Shown: positions 1 through 11,214 of the stretch, piece by piece | Numbering within the stretch: the first letter of the stretch is position 1 | Layout: every line of letters begins with the position of its first letter | NCBI GenBank assembly: GCA_019614645.1 | Contig: JABWDB010000008.1 | Coordinates: forward strand, 10,106,001 to 10,170,000 | DNA from: Stratiolaelaps scimitus | Lineage: Eukaryota > Arthropoda > Arachnida > Mesostigmata > Laelapidae | Direction of reading: 5' to 3' | DNA: 64,000 bases | Position numbers and translations under genes: made by a program | Notes under the pieces: model-generated | What the model was told of the DNA's origin: nothing | Seen by the model: only the letters and a program-made list of their open reading frames with translations | The model's database searches: none

Positions 1-2171
1 TCGGTGCACATCATTCTCGTAGGGCATCTAATTGAGTGAGGCCGGAACTCGAGTTAACTTCTAGCCACGAAGCGAATAAAGGGATCGATACCCATTCAAT
101 CACGTATTCGGGTTGTTGTTTTTATGACACCCCGAGCGCGCAGCACAACTGATCGATCCAGAGGAAGAAATCGCGCCTCTTGAACGCTTCCTCCCGTGAT
201 CATGCGAATTTTGCTTGAGGTGGACGTTATGCTTGTGTGTGTGTGTGTGTCTGTGTAGTACAAGTGTAACTAAGTCAATTTCATTCCGCAATAGCGCTGG
301 TGATTCACAATTGACGTGACATTCGCGAACATATTCTAGAACAGCAATCCCAACTGTTTATGATCGAGTATTGAGCGGGAAGATTGCGCGACTTTAATGT
401 AAGTACCGCCTGGGACGTAATTATAGTTCCCCTATTGTAGAGAAGCCTACGCGTTGTCGACTTGCAAATACCAGATCGCTTCCGGGAAGTAATCCTTGTA
501 ACTTTAATCTCGGTGAGATCGCAGCTGGAAAGTAGAGCTGCTACAAATGACAGGCATAGGTTAACGTGAGGAGAGATTATCAGCAGAATAGCAAAGATAG
601 TGATTAATTATCATACGCATTTCGGGGTAAACTAATGGGATACGATGCTTGTGATCATCTGTACCGAAAACCATGCAAGTGACCCGTCAATTAAGACGTG
701 GAATAGTAAGTGCAGATTTTAGATAATAATTACGATAATCCTAGAGCAGTATAATCGCATGGCTGATGTTGAAGATGAGTGTATTATTGTTACTCCCTAG
801 GCGTCTCTCTGGCTCTTCTCATATCTGTATCATACTTGTTGTGGACTGATGCATGCACACCCGCGAAATTACACGATGTCGTGAATATATGAATGCGCTT
901 GGTAATATTAGATTAATTGATATGTACTAGTAATTACAGCCCAAGTTGATTCACAGCGTTCTCTAGCCACATGTGTAATGCAATATTCTCGGTATACAAA
1001 CAAACGAATGTATGCGCGATCTTTATCTAAGCTCGAAACTAACATACTTACATCGATTACTTAAAATACCTATGTAGATTCTGATCCGTTTCAGATATAG
1101 ATGATTTACACAAGGAGCGTGCGCAATTTTCTGGTGGGCCATTTTCTGCTTTTGCCTAGGAAACTTCCGGGGTACTGTCTCGGGGCACTCACTATCTTGG
1201 CTTACTGATCAGAGGCTCAGGACATAGCTATAGACCAGTACACACTACAGACTATTCTAGAAGCATGCATTCAGACCTATGAAACTTGTAGTCGAATCCC
1301 AGCGTGGTCATACTCGGATTAATCTTAAATATCATATGACATGGGCATTGCGATACACAACTGAAGATCATGAGATAGAAACTCTTGCTTTTCCAGAGCA
1401 TCAACAAGAATGATACAAGTGGCCACCTCTGAGTGGCTCCAATCGCCGACGATGATTTGAGGTTTGAGCCTGACGAATAAAAATTGAATTCAACCCCTCC
1501 TGGATTATTCCCGTCTTTACCCGCAATTTCAAGGACACGGCGGGCAGTGCTCGGGAAGCCGCTGGACCAGACCGTCTTGGATCGAGTACGCTATCCCGAA
1601 CACCAATGCCTGGAATGCTTTAGTCTTATGGACTCACCGATATGGTAAGGATCCACGATGAGGGTCCATTAAATGCTTAATCTTTGAAGAGGGGAGGAAT
1701 CGCACGTAAATGACGTCAGCTTCAGATAAGGCGACCGGTCCTAGATAAGATGGCCTAATGGAGAGAAAGCGAGAGAGAGAGAGAGAGAGGATAATTACTC
1801 ACAGTGGAGAAGACTCGCAAAGAACAGAGCCAGCCTATCACCTTCGAAGTGGTAGGCTGTCTGGACAAGGCCAGTCCCTGAAGCCGATCAGAAGCGACTC
1901 AGTGTAATTTTGAGATCGAATAGAAATATGACCTCGATTCTCCACATATGTCCAAACGATCAATAGCATTAGTCATTATGAAGTTCTGGTTAATTCTGTT
2001 GGCATCGCCATGGGATGGTAGGCAGTACGGATTCGATGAATTCGGAAAATAAATGCTGCAAGATAAACGTCGTATGTGAGGCAGAAAAAAGGAGAAAAAC
2101 CTCCACAGCCCATTTATTACCACTGGTTTACCTATATGTACTTGTAGTAGCAAACACAGGTTATGATTTTT
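1..2171. other. Non-coding stretch with GT and GA microsatellites
   Basis: I see no supported gene here. The stretch holds a GT repeat at 234-256 and a GA repeat at 1761-1790. A short open stretch at about 1490-1640 precedes ATATG/GTAAGG, a possible splice donor, but there is no acceptor upstream and no recognisable protein motif, so I do not call an exon. Confidence 0.5.
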
Positions 2172-2182
2172 TAGGACTCTGC

Positions 2183-2233
2183 CGAGAGCAGCTCCGTGGA
2201 CGTTGTGTTGGCTGAGAGTCAGCCCGCAAAATG
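2183..2233 (+). mobile_element. Tiny retroposon, copy A, 5'-truncated
   Basis: This is a 51-bp copy of the short dispersed element described at 29669-29747. It begins inside the unit at CGAGAGCAG (compare CGAAAGCAG in other copies) and runs through CCGTGGACGTT and the hairpin GGCTGAGAGTCAGCC to CGCAAAATG. It is flanked by an imperfect 11-bp direct repeat, TAGGACTCTGC at 2172-2182 and TAGGGCTCTGC at 2234-2244. A 5' truncation bordered by a target-site duplication is what LINE-type reverse transcription produces. The copy is too short to identify alone; the call rests on comparison with the other copies. Confidence 0.6.
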
Positions 2234-2244
2234 TAGGGCTCTGC

Positions 2245-3475
2245 TATCCGCGAGTTATTGCGGAGTCTCGTCTAGAGCATCGTGACTAAAGTGAGGACTC
2301 CTACTAGAGTGACATTGTGCAGTCGTAAGCTTATTAGGATAGGCTCATCTGCTGGTTCCGGAGATTTTGAAGGCAGATACAGATTGATTATGGTATTTCA
2401 TCCTTACGTCAGCTGCGATGATGAAAATTTTCTCTAGGCTACGATAAATAACGCCAACTTTGTACGAGTTATAGAAAAACGTGCCCCAGTGTGTCTAATT
2501 AGAGCCCCAAACTCTGCTTTTACTTTAATGTCAATCTCATCCTCCACCGCGATTGGCTCTGTGCATTGAGTATATTCAACTTAGACGCGCCCAATTCACT
2601 TATCAAGTGACCTAATTCTTCCCCTCTGCAGAAATATCGTTATGGTAGCTGCTATATTGTTATATTTCATGGACTCCGAGATGGATTCTACCTAGTCTCC
2701 TCGAAGGCACGTAACACTAGCCGGGGCTGGTCCTCGCTGGAAAGTGTCGATGACTCTGTTTGGGTAGGCAAAGCTCGAGAACTGGCTGTTCAGTCAACAG
2801 AGGCCAAAGACATCACTTCCTTATAAGGTGTGACATGCCCTAGCTCGTGACCAGAGCCCTGTACGACACCCATGGCAATCTACGCTTGACAAGGGAAACT
2901 CTAATGGCCCTTACAGCTGCCGTTAGTCTAAACCTTGTATCGTCTGGGATATCGCTACCCTCTAGGTGCATCAATATTGCGAAAACGGCGCATGAACAAG
3001 AACGTGCTAGAACAGGTTGGGCGAGCGTTTGCCTCTGTATTGTGTTTGCCTTTTAGGGACTCTGGCGAAACTCAAAGACTTCTACGGCATAGACACCTAC
3101 GGCGTTCTACATGCGGAAAAGACTAATGGCGATGACTAGCCCAAATGTGCCATGGGAGCGTTCTTCTAAGGGAAAGTTGCTGCCTTGTGTTTACCGCTTC
3201 TGGTAGTTAGAATAATTAGCTGAATGAAGCGTAAATTGCTATTGTATATTCGAGTGCTCTATAGGCATCTTGGCCAACGTAATATAATAATAATGTGTGA
3301 CAAAATAATGATAATGAAGCTCAGGGACCCATCTTAGACAGCGTCACCTACAATATTTGTAACGGGACATTGCTTCTGCTGTTATGAAGGAGAATGGTTG
3401 ACTTTTTATCTTTTTAGGTAGAGCGAAAGAGGCTCGCGCGAACGAGCCCTTAGAACGGATTTCGATACCACGTGT
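2245..3475. other. Non-coding stretch, nothing recognised
   Basis: No supported gene, RNA or repeat was seen. Short open frames at 2847-3126 have no protein-like motif and no convincing splice borders. Confidence 0.45.
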
Positions 3476-3527
3476 GTCGAGCCTGGTGGCGTGGTGCATT
3501 CGTGTGCGCCTCGGAATCGGAGGAGAC
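3476..3527 (+). repeat. Dispersed 52-bp repeat, copy 1
   Basis: This segment matches 6516-6567 at about 44 of 52 positions, both on the plus strand. The shared core includes GGTGGCGTGGTG followed by an ATTCG.GTGCGCC block. Similarity stops sharply on both sides: here the right flank turns AT-rich (about 3530-3590), while at the other copy it continues as ordinary sequence. It may be part of an old interspersed repeat. The family is unknown. Confidence 0.55.
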
Positions 3528-3689
3528 AATGATTTTTTAAATAAAATAATTTAAAATATATTAAAATATGGGTTGAATATTTAAGAATAGATTTCCTATC
3601 ATATATCACATACGCACGTGCTAGAAGTGTAGTAACACTTAAAACAAACGTCACCTCCTACACATAAGCAATAATCTCCTCTCTCCCTC

Positions 3690-5110
3690 TAATCTCCTTT
3701 CTCTCGTTTTAAAGACGAAGTTAGAAGACGTTTACCAGGGCAATGACATCGGTCACAGTGTAGACGAAACCACCTCTCTCTCGTAGCCGCCGCCGCCCCC
3801 ATTTCTCTCCCTCTGTCTGCTTCCGCTGGTAGGCGATTGTCTGGCCGTGCCTTCGCCACGATCGTACACCAAACGAGACCCAACTGCCCATCTATGTGAA
3901 TAACTGGATTTGATGTATAGTGGCAACACGCCCCCCATGCTATTCTTCTATCTTTGACCGACGACTGGTTGGCAAGCAGCGTTCCCTTTCTACTGGAACC
4001 ACCACCACTGCTGCTGCTGGTCTTATCCAATTCAGCTGATTTCTTCCTTTCATCCATTTTTCGTGCGGCTTCCATCCGCTATTTGGCTTCGGTCGGTCTC
4101 CCGTTCGTTCGTCGGCTTCCTGGAGCCAAGCTGAAGCAACGCTCGTGGGTCCACCATGAACGAGCTGGAGACCACTTAAAAATATCAAGTTTCTCTATTC
4201 ACTCGCTCGCCACCACTCCGACTGCTGTAATACCTCATCTGCTTTCGTTCTCGCTGTTTCAGCTGTTCGGCCCAGAGGGAGGAGGAATTATCTCTTTCCT
4301 ATTCGTCGCGTAGTTCCCGTTTTGCGCTTTTTCACCATGGTCCGTTCTTCTCTGCCTGCCTGTCCATCTATCTATCTATTTCGCCCTGTGTTCCGTTTGC
4401 GCAAGTTGTGTGTGTGTATGTGTGTGTGTGTGTACACGTGTGTATGCGCTGCTGCTGTTGCAGCGCGGTTGGCAGTGCTCTTCTTTTTCCCGTACTCGCC
4501 CCCACCGCTGCGAGATGATGGGAGGAATTCCCAACAGCCGTAACAGAAGGTACCAGACGGAAGGCTGCTTCTGCAGTCCCGGGATAAGGGCGGTAGTACT
4601 TGTGGTGCTGGACGAAATAGGCGGATAAGTGTGGAAGGCAATGGTGGTAGTGGGGCATATCCCGTGTTCAAGTGTTGAGGGAGATATAGGGCAATGGAGA
4701 GCATGATAGAGGGTAGGAGGGAGAGAGATTTCTTTGAGCAACGCGAGATGAGAAGAACAAGAACCGGCGTGGTTCCCGGGATTGAAATAGGAAACATTCA
4801 TACATGAGCCGTACGGAGCACAAGGAAGTTACGCTGTTCGCCTGCGCGAGCTCTCTCTTTTGCTGAGGGAAGGGAACCGCGGTAGGTAGTTGTTAGATGG
4901 AACAGGTACAGAACGTCTGCGTTGGCTTGATGGTACCCTGTGCGCCGTCGTCTTTTTTGAGGCTAGTCAGACTGCGCCGACTCTGCCTTCAATTAGAAAA
5001 CACAACGCTGCACCCTTCGTACACGGCTGAAGAGACGGGGGGAGCGAGAGAGAGAGAGTGAAAGATAAATCTAAAGAACTCCGACGAATCCGGATGGGAG
5101 TCGTACCGTG
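3690..5110. other. GC-rich island with TG and GA microsatellites
   Basis: The island is GC-rich and pyrimidine/purine-asymmetric. It holds a TG tract at 4406-4432 and a GA tract at 5044-5060. Open frames overlap in several phases on both strands, which is typical of stop-poor DNA and not of one real gene. It could be a promoter or 5' UTR region, but no exon could be fixed. Confidence 0.35.
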
Positions 5111-6515
5111 CCGCATCAGCTACTCAACGATCGGCCACGATGGGCCAATCGTTAACAGGAGAAGAACGTCTGAACATTAGATAGATGCCCGTGCCTCACT
5201 TGCGTTGGGGTTGGGCATCACGAGAATAATTGCAAATACCTACAGTAATTTTCCTGAAGTAGAAGTCATCCGCCCGCACACATATATATATATATATTGC
5301 AACCGCAGCTATCACGGGACGTATGTTCTTCTGGCCACTGCTCGCAGGCGAAAGGTTAAGAAGGGCTTTACTTCCGCTGCGGTTTGTGTTCGATAGCGTT
5401 CTAGTGCCGAGCACATTCCGGAGTTATCTGAGATCCCTAGGAGACATAATATTATATATTACCTCAGATGCTAGTGCACTAGACATATGTATTCATGTGA
5501 GCAACCTCTTTATCTTGATGTGCAGTGAAAAAATCCACTCTGAAATTTTATCGAAAATTGTTTTGTAGTTCAGACCCAGACTGTTTCTTCGTATCGATCA
5601 TCATGTAGCCCACCCTCACCTGAATTCGCTCCCTATGCGCTCGATAACGATGCTTTCAGTATTCGAAGCTAAGGGTATCTTTGCCCTTTCACATGTAAGT
5701 GGTCCTATATCGTCCTACGATCTAATATAGGTTCTTTAGAATGGCGCCATTCACCGACCTCTCAAGGTTTCGAGAAGAGGTAAGCCTTGCGCTTACAGTG
5801 CGCGTCTAACCCAGCCACATTTTTATGGTTCTATTTATTCGCCGTAAATTATTCACTGATAGTCGAAAGTTGGCGGCATGGTATTTAATACCTATAAAGA
5901 CTTAATACCAAACATCGATATACGTAATACCTATATAAATGCTTAATATATTTAATGCATGCAAAACTATGGCAAGCAAACTGGCTATTTGTAATGTTGG
6001 ATATCCGAAGATCAGTGATACCCATTTATGCTTACTAGCTCAACCTGGACCACTTGGATGCTATTGCATTGATTTGATACACGATTTACAAATTCGAGCT
6101 CTACATTATGGCAAAACGACACGTATAGAGAGACATTCATATAATATTCTGGTCTTTTCCCCGCTAATCATCTGAAGATTGCCCTTATAAGAAGAACAAC
6201 AGACTTCACAATGCTGGCTATGTGCTGATTAAAATCCAATTGGCCGAGACTTCGACTCTACAATCGATATTGGCTCTAATTTTTCTCTCTATTGAGTGTC
6301 TAGGCACGAATCTCGTCACCAGAACAGAGGGTTTGGCACATAGTGGGCGAGTTTTCTTTTCGAAACGAACGTTATTAGGTCCATCGATTCAACCTATCCT
6401 CGATGTTGGTGGGAGTATTCGCTGGTCAGAGCTTCATTTCTTCCTGCTCTGGTATGGGTTAGCAGCTGCCATTGGCGTTGTGCGCGACGTCCAAGTCTTC
6501 CAGCCTTGTCATGAG
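5111..6515. other. Non-coding stretch with an AT microsatellite
   Basis: It holds an AT repeat at 5282-5298. No gene is supported. A 136-codon open frame at 6222-6632 has no recognisable domain, and its end overlaps the 52-bp repeat, so I treat it as chance. Confidence 0.4.
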
Positions 6516-6567
6516 GTCGAGCCCGGTGGCGTGGTGAATTCGAGTGCGCCTTGCCATCGGACGGGAC
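6516..6567 (+). repeat. Dispersed 52-bp repeat, copy 2
   Basis: This is the second copy of the 52-bp segment at 3476-3527, in the same orientation, with about eight substitutions and no gaps. It ends about 50 bp before copy B of the tiny retroposon. The first copy lacks that neighbour, so the two repeats are independent. Confidence 0.55.
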
Positions 6568-6616
6568 ACGCAGATGCACGGGTACGATCTCCATCGTTGC
6601 ACATTTGCATTCAACA

Positions 6617-6696
6617 GTGGTCTCTCTTATGAAGCAATACAGAAAGCAGTACCGTGGACGTTAAATGTTGGCTGAGCGTGGGCCCGGAAAATTTAC
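6617..6696 (+). mobile_element. Tiny retroposon, copy B
   Basis: This is a near full-length copy of the dispersed element. It starts at about GTGGTCTCTC, continues through GAAGCAATAC.GAAAGCAGTA and CCGTGGACGTTAAATGTTGG, and ends at CCCGGAAAATTTAC. The 3' hairpin has decayed (GGCTGAGCGTGGGCC). I could not find a clear target-site duplication around it, so it is probably older than copies C and D. Confidence 0.6.
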
Positions 6697-7035
6697 TTTA
6701 GCCCTATCATGAGATCTTGATACTTGCTTTCATGATCTCAGCGCTAGTATGTACGCTTGTATGAAGCCCGAACCCTGAATCAGGCCGGCTTCAATCGAGC
6801 GCCGTCATTCAAATCGGCCGGTCGATGTGAAATTGATGTATCTCTAAACATTTGCTTCTCATTTTCTTGCCTTCACTGTTTCCAGAGTTGTCAATAATGT
6901 CGTCGAGGAAGTTCGGTCCACCAAATCTTAATACATCCAACGGAACAAGAACTCGAGATGAAACACACCCCTCTTTGTGCAGGAATATGTTTGCTAGATG
7001 CTTAGTTATTTTAGCGGCCACTATCGAATAGGAAC

Positions 7036-7195
7036 TAAATTTGGCTCAATGCGCCCTGATGCGTCACTTGCGTAGACAATGAACGAATCAAAATACAGGT
7101 TCGAGCCCTGCCGTGTGACATATAAGAGAGCTTAAGCATTGTAAAATTGCAGCTCCTTCAATAAACCATTAAACCTTTACCTTTACCTTTACAAA
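7036..7195 (+). mobile_element. tRNA-derived SINE-like element with TTTACC tail
   Basis: An A-box-like TGGCTCAATGCG near 7042 is followed about 55 bases later by a good B box, GGTTCGAGCCC, near 7098. This is the internal RNA polymerase III promoter layout of tRNA-derived SINEs. The body ends in a short tandem tail, about three units of CCTTTA at roughly 7172-7190. It is not a tRNA gene because the anticodon and acceptor arms cannot be folded convincingly by eye. An inverted repeat, ACAAATTGTA at 7191-7200 and TACAATTTGT at 7212-7221, follows directly. Confidence 0.5.
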
Positions 7196-7346
7196 TTGTA
7201 GTGTAAAACATTACAATTTGTATTTTGATCCGTTTTTTTGATGAACGTTGTTTTTAAAATAACATCAGCTATTGCACATGGCGTATATATATGCGACAGC
7301 CCAAGTGGACTCGCCTTTATTCATTTATTATTTAATTTTGTTGCAG

Positions 7347-7492
7347 GCCGTACACTTGATTCGATCCGCTGTCAACTGGGACTCGAAGACAGAACGCAAA
7401 TAGAACGGGCACACCGTGGGCTGTGCCCAACCACCAGCGACATGGCGGCCACGGAGATCCATAGGGTACAGGACAAATTCGACTGTTGCTAA
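7347..7492 (+). CDS. Candidate exon or LINE ORF1 relic
   Basis: A strong splice-acceptor-like sequence, TTTAATTTTGTTGCAG, ends at 7346. One frame after it is open for about 48 codons to a stop at 7490-7492 and contains LGLEDRTQIERAHR. The IERAHR pattern resembles coiled-coil nucleic-acid-binding ORF1 proteins of some LINEs, so this may be a fragment of a mobile-element protein and not a host exon. Another reading is a short 3' exon of an unknown gene. No poly-A signal was fixed downstream. The call is weak. Confidence 0.22.
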
Positions 7493-7522
7493 TGTTCCCA
7501 CCACCCGTTTATCTAATGACAC

Positions 7523-10500
7523 TAATTGTGGTTACACCGATACACTGATATGCGCCGCAGTGATGATAGGGATTCGATAACGACGACATAGAGGACATTT
7601 CGGGTCCAACATCGCCCGACATCCATGGAGGTGTGCGCTTGACAAAGATGCGACGTGCTTGTCCTCTACGAGCCATCCTCCATCTCTTTATGTTCGCAAT
7701 TAAGAGAGGTCAACAAATCGAAGGATCATTCGTACTCATCAATCAGTATTTGCCAGAAGCCTGCCTAGAGGGGAAATGTTCGCCGGACTGACGATGTAAC
7801 AGGCTGAGGGTGAAGGCGATCGGCAATGTGTTCATGTGCTCAGCTAGCTATGAAGGAAAATGAACGGGAGTGGACGAATGCTGCTAGTAGAAATGAATAC
7901 GAAGTGCTTCGGCTCAATGGCACAATAGCTTCACTAGCAAGCGACGCCCCGAAAAGAATCACATTCGCCCTCTCTGCCTTCAGAGGAGGATGAATATATT
8001 AAATAGCCTTCGTCTTGGAGGTATGAACACGTGAGGAAGGCGGCAAACCGTCTTCAGGTGTGCGCTGGGAAGCCGTTTCGACTGTGCTAATGGTGAAGCT
8101 GTGCCGGTATCTGGTCGATTCAGATATTTGCTCATTTGGATGTCGATGTAAGGTGTATTTGTCGGAAACTGCAATTCGGAAAATGGGACTGTTACAAGCA
8201 CATCGATGTTTGAGTGGCACAAGTTTGAGAGGTGCGCGGAGATTCAAGTCAATTCGCTCTTAGTAGTTGATGCTGAACAGCTGTGCAGAACTCGTGCCTA
8301 AGTGGGTGCACAGGGGGATGGACTGTTATCGTATGACGTCCGATACGATCTCGGACGAACGGATATGAGCACACGATTCATAATAAGTGTTTTACAATAT
8401 AATACATCAATATATATACAAAACAATACATCAATAGTCAAACATGAACTTCGTGAGCGACGCCGGACTGAGGTCGTGAGCTATGTTAAAAATTCTTTTT
8501 TTTTAAATCGGAATAAGGGTGGTTAGTATTTTGACTCGGAACCGATTGTACCTATTAGTGCCTACCGGAGGTGACGGCGCAAGATGTGTGGCACACGCTG
8601 AAAGTCTAGAGAAAACAATAGCAATTACCAGCACAAACGGCGTTCATCTATTGAGAAATAGTCCGACCTGTACATTGGTAATAGACGCCTGATCCACTTA
8701 ACACTTAGATTTGTGAAACTATAGTAATATGCAAAGACGGCAGCATGCGTTCCAAATAAACCGCGTTGTAGAGCTACGACGGTTTGTATCTCTAACGACA
8801 AAAAACACGCTATAGCTATTTCTTCTCGACTATACCAGATATTATATATTAAATCGCTGAAGTTTGTATGTCTAAAAACTGATCTCAAACGTAGACTCTC
8901 AAAGAGGGCTCGCAGCCCCCGAAATCATCCGCGCGCTGGTCCTACGACGTCCAACAACGTAGCCAACAGCAGAGCTTCCCACACCCAGCCGCACTCCCCG
9001 AAGGAAGTCCTGCTTAGGAAGAATATTAAGATAAACCAGTCGCCTTTCTGTGTGCTAGGCTGCTCTCACACCAATATGCGTTCCGACATTTTTCTTGCCT
9101 CTGCCGTCGCCGCCGACAACCATCGAGGCCGCAGAACGAAACCGTTATCGAACCTTTTTTAACGAGTAATGGTCGGTGGGCAAACATCAGTGAGTAAATC
9201 CCCTGCTGCCATCGTCCACAGTCTCCCATTATTATGTTCCATACAGGGTGATTGGAAAGGCGTGACGCAGTTGGTGTTCGACAAGCTTGTATTTATTATA
9301 CTTCTATACTTCGAGTTGTAGTTTGTAGTTTTGATGTCCAAAGGCATTTCATGCCCTCTTTAGCACACTATAGCCAGCTAATCATGCGCAGGATTCGAAG
9401 AATTCGATAAATCTCTATAAATTTAACCAATAGACTCTATAAATGCAAGGAATAGACAGAGTGAGCGTATTGATAGACAACATTTTACCTTTGTTCTCCA
9501 AAATCAACTGCAGAGAAACAATTTAACACGTGGGGCGAATGTAGCTATAAAATGAATGATCTTTACTACTTTGCCACAAATAGGGCGCTACACGATATTC
9601 GGGCATCTGACATCTGTGAGCTTGTTTCCGTAGAACAAGTAAAATGGTGACAATTTTCACTCCGATATTTATATTGCATCGCAACAAAATGCTCCGACGT
9701 TAACAAACGAGGGTCAGCGAGTAATTTTGATCAATTCATGCATTGTAGCCCTGTGAACTGCAACTTGTGGATGATGGATATTGGTTGCTGGTTTTTTAGA
9801 TATGCTTGGTTTCGTAAAATGTGCCTGTGACTCTTATCGTGATCATTATCCTAGCTTCATAAGCCATCCGAACTTACATTTCATCGAGAAAAGTTCACTC
9901 TCATCCATTCAAGCTCCGCGTAAAGATCAACCGTAACCCAGTGGTTCGTCTAAACGAACTGGTTAAGCTGGCCTTTGATACTCCGACTCTCTCAGCCACT
10001 GAATGAAGCAAGCATCGATTCAAGCGTCTGTCGTCTGTAGGAAGTGCCGAGAGCCTGGCATGGTGCAAACTTCCGAAGAGGCTTTCGGCTCCCCGCTGCC
10101 CATTACCTCCCCTGTAACGGGATCTGTCGAACAACGATCCCTATTGCGCTAAAGCGAACGACGAGTCGTCAGTGTGAAGATACCTCTCTTCCCAGCGGTG
10201 CGTCTGCGTGAGATCGGGAGGTGGTATTTAGTCGGTTGGAGACCCTGGGCGATCAGTCGTTCAAGCAACTCCTTCGTTGATGGCGAACTGAAAGGAAAGT
10301 AATGACCGCTCCAAGAGGGCAACGGCATTCAACCAAACGCCACGATACCATCGTATGGGAAGGCAGGCTTGACGTGGGGGCAATGAACCAGCGGCAAACG
10401 AGGGGAGACGGCGGTTGGCCGATGGCTGTAAATGGGCTCATCTAATGGTGGAGTGGACCAGGAGCCGCCCACCGAAGGAGTGGTGGTTGCGAGGCCGCGC

Positions 10501-10980
10501 TGCAAGGGTGTTGGCAACGAAGTACCATTCCTTGAACTCTTGCCGCTGTAAGTCTTCGACCAGCGAGCCGCTAACGTGAGAAAGGCGACTCTCCCACCCC
10601 AATCAGCCTATTCCCGTGAAACGGGATAAAGGGAGAGTGTCCTTACGGAGGCACCGAGCCCCGCTCGTTCGTTTCTGGGAGAACGCGCTCGTACGTATGT
10701 ATGTATGAAGCGAAAAACAGAGTAAGGCTGATGCTCATTAAGGCCGCCTCGCGTATTTATACCACTACACGCTATACTTAACATTTTAACTAGATCAATA
10801 TTAAGGGGCGAAGGGAAAAGACAGAAGGATTGTTGTATGTATTCGATTTACACTTATACAATATGATAATGCATTACCGCAATGGAAGTTATGTCATTTT
10901 GCATCTCTGAACAGCTGGATGGGGTGTAAGGTGTTCGATGTGGGTGTGGGTCTAGTTAAACATCAGCTGGTAGATAATTT
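7523..10980. other. Non-coding stretch, nothing recognised
   Basis: No gene is supported in this long interval. Open frames between 9.9 and 10.6 kb lie in moderately GC-rich sequence and overlap each other without motifs. A small palindrome, CCCGTGAAACGGG, lies near 10611. Confidence 0.4.
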
Positions 10981-10984
10981 GCAA

Positions 10985-11010
10985 TGCAATACAATACAAT
11001 ACAATACAAA
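10985..11010 (-). repeat. Pentanucleotide 3' tail of the LINE
   Basis: Four to five units of TTGTA (minus strand) follow the AATAAA of the element. The LINE at 52.4-54.4 kb ends in the same repeat, so two distinct families share tail type. No long poly-A is present. Confidence 0.85.
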
Positions 11011-11214
11011 CTGCTGTTTATTGACGGAACTGCAACATACATTGCTTGAGTTCTCGTAAAAAATAATAGGTAAAAGGTGTAAAATATCACACTGCAACAG
11101 ACGAAGTTACAATTGACAACATATTATATCAACGCATACATAGGGGCAAATACATTGACACGATTCCTCTTCCATCATAGTCACAAAAATCAACGTTATA
11201 CGTAATTTTACATG

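Noticed and set aside
1490..1650. Possible exon ending at ATATG/GTAAGG
   Set aside because: There is a stop close upstream, no acceptor, and two frames are equally plausible.
10100..10720. Possible solo LTR or retroviral-type leader
   Set aside because: No paired terminal repeats, primer-binding site or polypurine tract could be found.
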